Source: Nodosilinea sp. WJT8-NPBG4 | GTDB lineage: Bacteria > Cyanobacteriota > Cyanobacteriia > Phormidesmidales > Phormidesmidaceae | NCBI GenBank assembly: GCA_019359285.1 | Contig: JAHHHQ010000051.1 | Span: 62,001 to 126,000 of the forward strand | Length of the DNA: 64,000 nt | Direction: 5' to 3' | In this document: positions 56,768 through 64,000 of the stretch, piece by piece | Layout: the number at the start of each line of letters is the position of its first letter | Position numbering within the stretch: the stretch's first letter is position 1 | Position numbers and translations under genes: made by a program | The notes under the pieces: model-generated | Database searches by the model: none | What the model was told of the DNA's origin: nothing | The model's input: the letters and a program-made list of their open reading frames with translations, nothing else

Positions 56768-57154
56768 TTGGCTGAGGTATTTGTAAACTGCACCAGTGCT
56801 TTTGTGGCTCTGGCCAGCGTCGATTTTGAGCGGTTGGTTGGCTTTTATGGCGAACTGCTCCATCAGTCGGCCCGGCCCTACCAGCGCGATCGCTACGCTG
56901 AGTTTCAGCTGCCGGGGCTGAGGCTAGCGATTTTTAAGCCCAAAGCTGACCAGGTAGGCCAGTTTGCTGCCCCCGGCAGTGGCGCGATGAGTCTGTGCTT
57001 AGAGGTGACGGATTTGGCGGGGGCGATCGCCCATCTCACCCACTTAGGCTACGCGCCCCCCGGCCCTGTGCTGACGGCTTCCCACGGTCGCGAGGTCTAT
57101 GCCTACGACCCTGACGGCAATCGGCTGATTTTGCACCAGGGTCTTGCCGAGTAG
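56768..57154 (+). CDS. Glyoxalase/VOC family protein
   Basis: About 128 residues from a TTG at 56768. A longer frame from an ATG at 56672 runs through repeat-adjacent DNA and is less likely. VOC fold: FVALASVDFERLVGFYGELL, YAEFQLPGLRLAIFKP, MSLCLEVTDLAGAIAHLTHL, GREVYAYDPDGNRLILHQ. The DPDGN turn is typical. The family includes glyoxalases, dioxygenases and antibiotic-binding proteins; substrate unknown. Confidence 0.8.
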   Translation: MAEVFVNCTSAFVALASVDFERLVGFYGELLHQSARPYQRDRYAEFQLPGLRLAIFKPKADQVGQFAAPGSGAMSLCLEVTDLAGAIAHLTHLGYAPPGPVLTASHGREVYAYDPDGNRLILHQGLAE

Positions 57155-57286
57155 GGCTAAACGCGTGACCCGCAGATTGATTTCTGCCCTAAGATTTTTG
57201 GGAAACGTGGCAGTATTGAAAGGGATACGCCCTTTGGGGCTAACCCTTCAGCATTTGTCGGTAATCGTGGCCAGGTGGGCTAACCC

Positions 57287-58429
57287 ATGAGACCCCAAGA
57301 TCCCAACTTTCCCCCAGAAATTCCGCCCATTCCGCCCCCGCGCAACACCGATCAATCGGAGCAAGGAGATACTGATGGGCCAGCGTCCCCCAGCTTGAAT
57401 ACCAGCGCCGAGATTGAGGAAGAATCTGCACCCTTTGAGGCCGTCAACGGTGACTTTGCCAAGCTGTCCAGACAAGATTTGGGTGAAGAGGATGCTCCAG
57501 CAGAGCCAGTGTTTGGCGATCGCGCCTCTGGTCAGGCTGCTGACGTTGCTCCCTACAGCACTACCTCAAACAACGGTCGCTCTGCCTCGCCAGACCCAGC
57601 TCCCTGGACCGACAGCGACTTAGAAGATCTAGAAGATCCGCTGCCGGTACAAACCCCAGAGCCTCAGCTCACCGACATTGACCGGCGTCAAATGCCTGAC
57701 AGAGCCGCCGCCTACCATAGGGCTCGGCCAGTGGCCCCGGCAGAAGACGTTTGGGCCGATACCGGCATTCCCTACCAACCGAAGGAGCTAGGTGTGGTTG
57801 ACCAACTGCTGCTGCTGCTGGCCGAGGGGGCAACCCTGTGGAAGAAAGGGCTGCGGTGGGTGCGATCGCAGCTGCCCCCCGATCTTCAACGGAAGCTCTC
57901 AGACGGCATGCTGACCGCCATTGCTCTGGGTCTGCTGATGCTGCTGTTGGCCCTCTGGAACCCCTTGGGCGCGAGGCGAGGCGAGCCTGTTATCGCCTCA
58001 GAACCCCTGCCTCAAATTACGGCGGCAGAATCTGATGTTGACGACCCGTTTGCGGCCCCCGTCCCCACTGCAGAGCAGCCCGTTCCAGCCCCCGCGCCCG
58101 TGGTTGAACCCACACCTGAGCAGAGTTTAATCACCGATATTCAAAACCGGGTTAGCAGCATTAGCCGCTCCTATGGGGCAGGGCTTATTCAATCGGTAGA
58201 GGTCAACCTGCCAGAAAATACCCTAGGCGTGAATGTGGCTGAAACCTGGTACGGCCTGCTGACCAGCCAGCAGAACGACGTGGCCCAAGACATCTATGCC
58301 CAGGCCCAGGGGCTCAAATTTGGCACCCTGCAACTACGTGACCCCGCGGGTGTGGTGGTGGCTCGCAACCCAGTAGTGGGGCCAAACATGGTGATTTTGC
58401 GACGGCTGCGTTCGGTGGATGCGGCTTAG
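57287..58429 (+). CDS. Single-pass membrane protein with a long disordered N-terminus
   Basis: 380 residues, function unknown. Residues 1-165 are rich in Pro, Asp, Glu and Ser and probably disordered. A short amphipathic segment (170-195), then one membrane helix (about 207-224: LTAIALGLLMLLLALW). A Pro/Ala linker (250-280) leads to a compact C-terminal domain (280-370: LITDIQNRVSSISRSYGAGL, VNVAETWYGLLTSQQNDVAQ, VVVARNPVVG). The arrangement suggests a tether across the membrane. No family recognised. Confidence 0.65.
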   Translation: MRPQDPNFPPEIPPIPPPRNTDQSEQGDTDGPASPSLNTSAEIEEESAPFEAVNGDFAKLSRQDLGEEDAPAEPVFGDRASGQAADVAPYSTTSNNGRSASPDPAPWTDSDLEDLEDPLPVQTPEPQLTDIDRRQMPDRAAAYHRARPVAPAEDVWADTGIPYQPKELGVVDQLLLLLAEGATLWKKGLRWVRSQLPPDLQRKLSDGMLTAIALGLLMLLLALWNPLGARRGEPVIASEPLPQITAAESDVDDPFAAPVPTAEQPVPAPAPVVEPTPEQSLITDIQNRVSSISRSYGAGLIQSVEVNLPENTLGVNVAETWYGLLTSQQNDVAQDIYAQAQGLKFGTLQLRDPAGVVVARNPVVGPNMVILRRLRSVDAA

Positions 58430-58561
58430 CGCACGCAGTAGTGAGGCAAATGGGTGCATGGTCAGCCTCTTCGACTCTGCTCAGAGGCAGAGTCAACGCG
58501 ACAGAGTCTTGAGTGAGAATTAATCAGGAGAGGCTCTTAGTAACGTTTTTGGAGTGACGGC

Positions 58562-60262
58562 ATGACCTGGCAACTGGTCGGGGGGTGGCTGCGGTCTCGG
58601 ACCTGGACTCTAGGCGGGCTGAGTCTGGGATTGACTGTGCTGAGCGGGTTGCCGGTGCAGGCGGCGGAAGAAATCTTCTTTAGCTACGGCCCGGTAGAGC
58701 GAGCAGTGAGCACTAGCTCCCTCGAAACCCTGATTGAGTCAGGAGAACTCACCGATGACCTGGCCTTCTACGTCGATTTGGTCGGGCTGAGCGAGGCCGA
58801 AGTTGCTCAACTACGTCAAAACCTCGATCGCCCGTTAGAGATGGATGGGGTGTTGCTGTCCCGTTTTCTCTACACCAACCTAGGCGAAGAGCTGCTGGAC
58901 CAGGTAGGGGTAATCCTCAAGACCCGGGCTGGCGGCAACGGCAAGCTGTCGCTGCGGGCGGCGCTGATTCAGGCAGCGAATTCGCCGGAGGGGCTGTCAG
59001 CTATCAACGTGGTGCGATCGCTGCCCACCGACATGCAGGTCAGAATTAACGACGCCCAGGCAGTAGCCGACGCCGTTGAGCGCATTGTGAATGCTACTAC
59101 CGATTCTATTGTTCAGCTAGAGCAGATAACGGTTAGGCAGGCTGCTGAGCGGCCTGCCATCGACTATACCAGCTTGGCTGATCTAACTGTTCCCGGCCCG
59201 GCGAGGGTGCAAATTCAGCGGTTTGAGTTGACCGATACCCAGCGCGATCGCCAGCTCTATGTGGATGTTGTGCGCCCGCGCCAGTGGCGCGGCCAGGCTC
59301 CAGTGATGGTCTTTTCCCACGGCCTGACCTCTAGCCCTGAGGCGCGGCATCAGTGGGCCTCCCACCTGGCTTCCCACGGCATTGTAGTGGTGTTGCCCCA
59401 GCATCCCGGCAGTGACCGGCAGCAGGTGGCTGACTTTCAGGCAGGACTTAGCAGCGATGTGTTTGAGGTGCAGGAGTTTATCGATCGCCCCCTCGACATT
59501 ACCTTTGTGCTCAACGAGCTAGAGCGGCTCAATCCCACAGAGTTTGGGGGGCGGCTCAATCTTGATCAGGTGGGGGTGGGAGGGCACTCGTTGGGGGGCT
59601 ATACGGCCCTAGCAGTGGCCGGGGCAGAGCTTAACTTTAACCACCTCCAGGAGGTATGCGATAGCAACTTTATTTACCTGAATATGTCGCTGCTATTGCA
59701 GTGCCAGGCGCTAGAGCTGCCTCGGGAAACCTACCGCTTTCGTGACCCGCGGGTTAATTCGGTGCTGCTGGTCAACCCAGTTAACAGTAGTGTCTTTGGC
59801 CCCGAGGGGCTCGCGGCGGTAAAGGTGCCGGTGATGGTGATTGCGGGCAGCCACGACCCTGCGACCCCTGCCGTGTTTGAACAATTTCGCACCTTTTCGT
59901 GGTACACCACCGAGAGTCGTTCCCTAGCGCTGATCGAGGGGCAGGCCCACATCAGCGTCTCGGAGGTAGACGCGGGTCTATCGCAACTGTTGTCTAACTT
60001 GCCGGGGCTCACCCTGGCCGAGCCGGAGGTGGTCGATCGCTACCTGAATGCCTTGGGCCTGGCTTTTGTAGGCCGCCACGTGGCCCGCCGACCTGAGTAC
60101 GGTCTTTACCTGCGATCGGGCTACGACACCTACCTCAGCCAGGGCGAACCCTTTCGCCTATTTATGGTGAATGCAGGTGTCGAGGTGGATCAGCAGTTAA
60201 TCACCCCCTTAGACGACAGACTCAACCCACTGGAACTGCCCAACAGTCAATTGGAGGAGTAG
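58562..60262 (+). CDS. Secreted alpha/beta hydrolase with DUF1400 domain
   Basis: 566 residues. Signal peptide (WTLGGLSLGLTVLSGLPVQA), then the cyanobacterial DUF1400 domain (about 37-160: FFSYGPVERAVSTSSLETLI). The hydrolase domain has APVMVFSHGLTSSPEAR (oxyanion region) and nucleophile Ser343 (VGGHSLGGYTAL), and probable triad members in VIAGSHDPATPAV and EGQAHISVSE. Related cyanobacterial proteins are annotated as lipase or dienelactone-hydrolase-like. Acts outside the cytoplasm. Confidence 0.87.
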   Translation: MTWQLVGGWLRSRTWTLGGLSLGLTVLSGLPVQAAEEIFFSYGPVERAVSTSSLETLIESGELTDDLAFYVDLVGLSEAEVAQLRQNLDRPLEMDGVLLSRFLYTNLGEELLDQVGVILKTRAGGNGKLSLRAALIQAANSPEGLSAINVVRSLPTDMQVRINDAQAVADAVERIVNATTDSIVQLEQITVRQAAERPAIDYTSLADLTVPGPARVQIQRFELTDTQRDRQLYVDVVRPRQWRGQAPVMVFSHGLTSSPEARHQWASHLASHGIVVVLPQHPGSDRQQVADFQAGLSSDVFEVQEFIDRPLDITFVLNELERLNPTEFGGRLNLDQVGVGGHSLGGYTALAVAGAELNFNHLQEVCDSNFIYLNMSLLLQCQALELPRETYRFRDPRVNSVLLVNPVNSSVFGPEGLAAVKVPVMVIAGSHDPATPAVFEQFRTFSWYTTESRSLALIEGQAHISVSEVDAGLSQLLSNLPGLTLAEPEVVDRYLNALGLAFVGRHVARRPEYGLYLRSGYDTYLSQGEPFRLFMVNAGVEVDQQLITPLDDRLNPLELPNSQLEE

Positions 60263-60363
60263 GTAAACTGCCTTTACATTTGCCTACCGCCACAATAAAA
60301 AGCAAGATACATGGCTTCGGTCAGGCATGACCACAGATGGGAACCGACTGTAGCCGTAAAAAA

Positions 60364-60387
60364 GCCCGGCTGAGATCTCAGCCGGGC
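60364..60387 (-). terminator. Terminator of the leftward gene at 60.5 kb
   Basis: A perfect 24-bp palindrome GCCCGGCTGAGA/TCTCAGCCGGGC. Read leftward it is followed by TTTTTTAC, a canonical intrinsic terminator, about 75 bp after the stop at 60464. Confidence 0.85.
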
Positions 60388-60463
60388 GTCAGGAGCAAAC
60401 TACAATTGCTTGCGGGCGGCGGCTTCGAACCCCTAGCCCCCAGGCCAAAAGCGGCCCAGAACG

Positions 60464-61348
60464 CTAGATCTCAGCCACGGCGCGCTCAATCAGTCGGCGG
60501 GCCAGGGTTTGGGTTCCGGTGTGCTCGTAGTACTTCACCGACATATCAAGGAACGCGCCTAGGTAGTCGAGCTTGCCCTTAGAGCCCTCGATGAAGCCGC
60601 CCAGATTGTCAACCAAGCCACTCTGGGTGATGTTGTGGTCGCGCACAAGGCGATCCATCCAGCCCTTAGTCGATTCAAAACTCTCGGTCATAAAGGAGAG
60701 CTTAGCTTTATCGTTGCCGCCAGGAATTTCGCTTTTGATGCCCTTGAAGGTTTGATTGGACTCAAGATCGCTGGCTCCCATGCCCTTGATGGCCGTGAGC
60801 GCCTTAGTCGAAAAGTCAGCCCCTAGGGGAATGATGCCGTCAAAGCTGACCAGGGCGGCCATGCGCACCAGCGACTCACTGCTGTAGTCGCCCAGAGCAG
60901 TCAGAAAGTCGCCCAGGCTGTCACCGGGGATGCCACTGATTTTGCAGAAGGCGACCACCTCAGCCACCAGCTTCACCACCAGGTCAATGGTTTGCGCTTT
61001 TTCAGGCTTGGGGGAAAGGTTTTTGAGGAAGCCCAAGAAGGTATCTTGGCCAATGCGGTTAGCCAGTGCCGCTGCCCCTAGCAGGCCCGAGGCCGAGTCC
61101 ACGGTTTCGTAGAGCCAGAGGGCGCTCTGGTAGCCCTGCTTTTTGTCGTTGAAGAGGGCGATCGCCCGTTCGCCGATCGCCTGCACCATGGCCTCATCGG
61201 TTTCACCCGTGACGGTTTTGATGGTGTTGTCAAAGCCCACCAAGTTGTTCCACTGGCCGGGCACAAAGGTGTCGAGGGTCTTTAGTGCCCGCACGGTCAA
61301 GCCCCCAGTGGGAAGCTTATCGACAATTTCGTAAATTTTTTTGCTCAC
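60464..61348 (-). CDS. Conserved protein of unknown function
   Basis: 294 residues from a GTG preceded by AAGGAGT. Mostly helical and soluble (VRALKTLDTFVPGQWNNLVG, DSASGLLGAAALANRIGQDT, FLKNLSPKPEKAQTIDLVVK). No signal peptide, catalytic motif or family recognised. It follows the lipoprotein gene by 65 bp on the same strand and ends at a strong terminator, so it is probably the last gene of that unit. Confidence 0.7.
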   Translation of the reverse strand: MSKKIYEIVDKLPTGGLTVRALKTLDTFVPGQWNNLVGFDNTIKTVTGETDEAMVQAIGERAIALFNDKKQGYQSALWLYETVDSASGLLGAAALANRIGQDTFLGFLKNLSPKPEKAQTIDLVVKLVAEVVAFCKISGIPGDSLGDFLTALGDYSSESLVRMAALVSFDGIIPLGADFSTKALTAIKGMGASDLESNQTFKGIKSEIPGGNDKAKLSFMTESFESTKGWMDRLVRDHNITQSGLVDNLGGFIEGSKGKLDYLGAFLDMSVKYYEHTGTQTLARRLIERAVAEI

Positions 61349-61413
61349 AACTTACTCCTTAGGTCTGCCCTAGTTTCTGGATCGCCGTCATCGCTGTTTG
61401 CATTGCTGACCCC

Positions 61414-62055
61414 CTAAGAGGCAGGCTGAAGACTGGGGGACAGGCTCGGCAGCTTCACCCTGGGCAACTTAAAGCCATCCTTGGGCCGAGCGGCGGTGGG
61501 TGCCTGGGGCAGCCCCGCAGCGGGTTTGGCGACGGGGTTAATCGCCCCTTTGAGCTGAGCTAGACCTTGGAGGTCAAACTTTTGTAGCCAGGCCACCCGG
61601 TCGTCTTTGGTGAAAGAGGGGTCGCGAGAGAGTACCTTGACCTGGTAGCGATCGTTCACGAGCACCCCGCTGGCGGTGCTGCCCTGCTCTACGGTCGGAA
61701 AACCGCTGATGGACTGGGTAGCAGTGATGTATTTCTCCGCCGAGCCAGGCACACTGGTGGTATCGCTAATGGTGAGCATAGCCACAGTCTTGCCATCCTG
61801 CTCAAGCTTATACTCCGCAAACCCTTTCTTCTCCTGGTAGGGAATGACGTTGTAGCCGCCCTGGTTGTCTGGGAAAAAGGCGTTGAAGGTACCGCCCTTT
61901 TCGGCTTTTTTATCGACCGCTGCAGGAGAACCAAAACCAGTGGTGTCTTCTTGCACCTGGTCGTATTTAGATGGGGCTGACGTGCAGGCGCTAACCAGCA
62001 GCACTAGACACACCATCAGGGGCGCTAGCCGCCGCAACCAGCGGGTAAAACTCAT
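61414..62055 (-). CDS. Conserved cyanobacterial lipoprotein
   Basis: 213 residues from the ATG at 62055, preceded by GGAG; the frame is open further upstream but that part lacks a signal peptide. Signal sequence ends in LVSAC (Cys24). The rest is a beta-rich domain (FNAFFPDNQGGYNVIPYQEK, KTVAMLTISDTTSVPGSAEK, GVLVNDRYQVKV) and a Pro/Ala tail. Faintly PsbP-like in layout, but that assignment is not secure. Anchored outside the cytoplasm. Confidence 0.7.
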   Translation of the reverse strand: MSFTRWLRRLAPLMVCLVLLVSACTSAPSKYDQVQEDTTGFGSPAAVDKKAEKGGTFNAFFPDNQGGYNVIPYQEKKGFAEYKLEQDGKTVAMLTISDTTSVPGSAEKYITATQSISGFPTVEQGSTASGVLVNDRYQVKVLSRDPSFTKDDRVAWLQKFDLQGLAQLKGAINPVAKPAAGLPQAPTAARPKDGFKLPRVKLPSLSPSLQPAS

Positions 62056-62348
62056 AACGTTCTCCTTAAACAGACGAGTGACAAATGCCCTAGATCGCTC
62101 TAGGGCTACTTGGGGATTATCGTTGACCCTGGCACAGAAACACAAAGCTTGCGTAAGCAAAAATTATCTTTCGCCAAAAGGAATTGAGGCACTTGGTCTA
62201 GTTTGCGGCATCAAGCCCATAGCCAACCATGGCTTCCGGGGGCTGATAAGCGCCCTCTCCACTGCGATTTGGATACTCGCTTCGAGGCAGTTCCCGGTTC
62301 TCGGCTGCCGCAGACTATACGCATCGGGCACCGCACCCCTATCCCATC

Positions 62349-62828
62349 TTAAAGGCCCAGGGCCACCTTAAACTTGGCCAAAGCAGCGGCCTCAGCGGTG
62401 CTAACCTTATTGCTGCCAGTGCCAAACAGCCCTTCACCAGCCGCAGCGGCAACAGCGGCACCGCAGTCGTAGACAAACTGCTTGTACTCGGCGACTTCCT
62501 CAGCAGAGGCTTTGCCGTCTACGAGGGTTAGGGCCGCGCTAATGTCGGCGAGCGCGCTGTCGATCATGGCCCCCGATTTGACATCCTCAGGCTTGATATC
62601 AGGCTTGTCGAGCTTGACCTGGCCACTCTTCATGGTTTCTTCTGAGAAGGCCGCTTGAATGATGGAGTTGGCGGGATATTTTTGGGCAGCCCCAGCAATT
62701 TGTTTTGACATCGCAGTCGCTTCAATGGCTGTAGAGACAATGCCCATATCAACCATGGCCACCGAAAGCCCGGTCATCATCGGGGCCTTGACCAGGGTTT
62801 GCAGCTCTGCGGTTGTGTAATTGCTCAT
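62349..62828 (-). CDS. Conserved alanine-rich helical protein of unknown function
   Basis: 159 residues from an ATG preceded by GAGGTAAACC. Very rich in Ala and helical: ELQTLVKAPMMTGLSVAMVD, IVSTAIEATAMSKQIAGAAQ, SALADISAALTLVDGKASAE, VAAAAGEGLFG. No cysteine cluster, no signal peptide. The segment DGKASAEEVAEYKQFVY vaguely recalls TerB-like proteins, but I do not claim it. About 290 bp upstream of the lipoprotein gene on the same strand. Confidence 0.7.
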   Translation of the reverse strand: MSNYTTAELQTLVKAPMMTGLSVAMVDMGIVSTAIEATAMSKQIAGAAQKYPANSIIQAAFSEETMKSGQVKLDKPDIKPEDVKSGAMIDSALADISAALTLVDGKASAEEVAEYKQFVYDCGAAVAAAAGEGLFGTGSNKVSTAEAAALAKFKVALGL

Positions 62829-63134
62829 GGTTTACCTCGTGGAGGACGGTCTTGGCATAGATACTAAACTACTCAGTCTCATTCGAGGGTAAGCAAAAAC
62901 GATAAGAAGCCTATAAGGGTCTAATTTGTTCCCAGGGCTAGATATTTAAGTGGGCTAGATGGCGATCGCAGGTTAAAGCTATTTCAACCTTGGGTCGCTG
63001 CGTCCGCCTAGGTGAGAAATCTAGGTAACGGCGATCGCCTTCATTAATCTGAATAAGAATAGGATGGCGCGCTCAAGGTTAAAAACGCAAGTGAGGAGAG
63101 CCAGAAATATGCTCTAAGGCTGCTATTCACGTAC
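62829..63134. other. Intergenic region, no gene seen
   Basis: 306 bp between two leftward genes. It carries one GGCGATCGCC site and otherwise AT-rich DNA. GC drops sharply from about 63060 onward. Confidence 0.4.
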
Positions 63135-64000
63135 TTAGATTGTAGCTGTTTTAGACGAGTTAGGGGATAGCTTTTCTGCCACTGACCTGGCTAATAAGTG
63201 AGAAGGCTTTTCTACCAATAAGTAAAAAATATAGCATAGAAGCAGAGTAAATATAATTTCCATGAACCAGTGCATTACGGGAGAAAATACGGGTAATGAC
63301 CAATATGTATAAAGAGCAGGGCCAAGTAGATGAACAAGGTAAATCGAGTAACTACCTTTACCCGCCTTTTCAAGCAAAGGCACGGGAGCCTTAGCTCGGT
63401 AGCGCAAAATCTCTTTTTCTAACCAGAAGAAAGCGAAAATGGCAAACAGAGTTAAAGTCCAAGGATATTTAATTGGCGAATGAAACCTTAAAGCACTGCA
63501 AACAAAGCTTAGAAACCAAGCGGTAAGCCGCCAATTCCAGATATTGATTTTGGGCTGTGTTACGGAAGTGAATAACCTATCTGTTTTTTCTGCCAAACAA
63601 CAGCCTAACAACCAGCATGGTAACCCCAAAACCCAATTTAAATAGGGACCATATGAGGGATAGTTGCCTGCTGAAGGATCACGCAAAATGACCAAAACAG
63701 CCATGACGTAAGATGCGATAAGAATATTCCGCCATCCGACCCTCCTCCTTAAAAACAAGAGTCCAGGATAGACTAGGTAGTAGATTTCTTCTGCCAACAA
63801 ACTCCACAAAATAGAGTTTTGCAATAGAGTTAACTTCACCCCAAGCGGCAGTCCGATCAGAATTGTTGCAATAACAGGTACCCAGATTCTTAAATGCCGA
63901 CGAGTAAAGTAAGGAATTAGAAGTAACTTCTTATTGTTCCGGAATGGATAGTGAATGCAAAAGCCAGAAATAACAAAAAATACGATGACTGCGGCAGGAG
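63135..64000 (-). CDS. Acyltransferase family 3 membrane protein, cut by the window end
   Basis: The frame is open from 63135 to the window edge, so the start lies beyond. A GTG at 63839 is internal and not the real start. Upstream codons read PAAVIVFFVISGFCIHYPFR, the usual FFVxSGF helix of OafA-type O-acyltransferases. Further membrane helices follow (SLLAEEIYYLVYPGLLF, LPCWLLGCCLAE, YSIYLVHLLGPALYTYW, IIFTLLLCYIFYLLVEKP). Such enzymes O-acetylate surface polysaccharides. The DNA is markedly AT-richer than the rest and has no HIP1 site, suggesting transfer. Confidence 0.85.
   Translation of the reverse strand, partial: PAAVIVFFVISGFCIHYPFRNNKKLLLIPYFTRRHLRIWVPVIATILIGLPLGVKLTLLQNSILWSLLAEEIYYLVYPGLLFLRRRVGWRNILIASYVMAVLVILRDPSAGNYPSYGPYLNWVLGLPCWLLGCCLAEKTDRLFTSVTQPKINIWNWRLTAWFLSFVCSALRFHSPIKYPWTLTLFAIFAFFWLEKEILRYRAKAPVPLLEKAGKGSYSIYLVHLLGPALYTYWSLPVFSPVMHWFMEIIFTLLLCYIFYLLVEKPSHLLARSVAEKLSPNSSKTATI

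Noticed and set aside
60405-60470. TTCGAAnCC-like sequence reminiscent of a tRNA T-arm
   Set aside because: GGCTTCGAACCCC lacks matching acceptor, D and anticodon stems in either direction.

Overview
The window looks like a chromosomal segment of a cyanobacterium, probably of the filamentous Leptolyngbya/Nodosilinea type. The genus is an inference. The HIP1 octamer GCGATCGC is scattered through most genes. Gene content is phototroph-specific: chlH, vipp1, the catalytic chain of ferredoxin-thioredoxin reductase, SufR with the suf operon, an ABA4-like protein, and cyanobacterial families such as DUF4327, DUF1400 and ComFB. Two full-length ClpB paralogues are present. Coding density is high and most of the DNA is GC-rich.

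Layout. 0-12 kb: start of an unidentified gene, an atypical peroxiredoxin, a secreted FAD oxidoreductase, clpB1, a ComFB-like protein, a glycosyltransferase-TPR gene overlapping argH, and an orphan tandem PhnE-type permease. 12-18.6 kb: small conserved proteins, DUF72, PPK2-type polyphosphate kinase, and a tightly overlapping set of dynamin-like GTPase, AtzG and AtzE. 18.7-21.9 kb: an AT-richer islet without HIP1 sites that encodes a small membrane protein, a STAND-type NTPase and a winged-helix/TPR protein. The last two read like one STAND protein split by a -1 frame change. 22-30 kb: Fe-S assembly, ftrC-sufB-sufC-sufD-sufS, divergent from sufR, with two perfect CAAC-N6-GTTG operators between them. 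30-38 kb: vipp1, a diguanylate cyclase, an aminotransferase, a response regulator and uvrC. 38-48 kb: ABA4-like protein, a partial peptide-type ABC transporter, an RsbQ-like hydrolase overlapping a PAS-GAF-GGDEF gene, the second clpB and a methyltransferase. 48-64 kb: chlH, a DUF305 lipoprotein, IscA/SufA-type carrier, several cyanobacterial proteins of unknown function, a DUF1400 hydrolase, a run of three unknown genes, and an AT-rich acyltransferase cut by the window end.

How genes work together. The suf genes, ftrC and SufR form a regulated Fe-S unit, with an unlinked A-type carrier at 54.2-54.5 kb. The RsbQ-like hydrolase and its overlapping cyclase look like a small-molecule sensor feeding c-di-GMP synthesis. 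The STAND/TPR/membrane trio resembles NTP-dependent conflict systems and is the best candidate for an undescribed system. Intergenic regions carry several families of short dispersed inverted repeats and purine-rich tracts, some of them inside the suf operon. No CRISPR array, rRNA, tRNA or complete insertion sequence was recognised.
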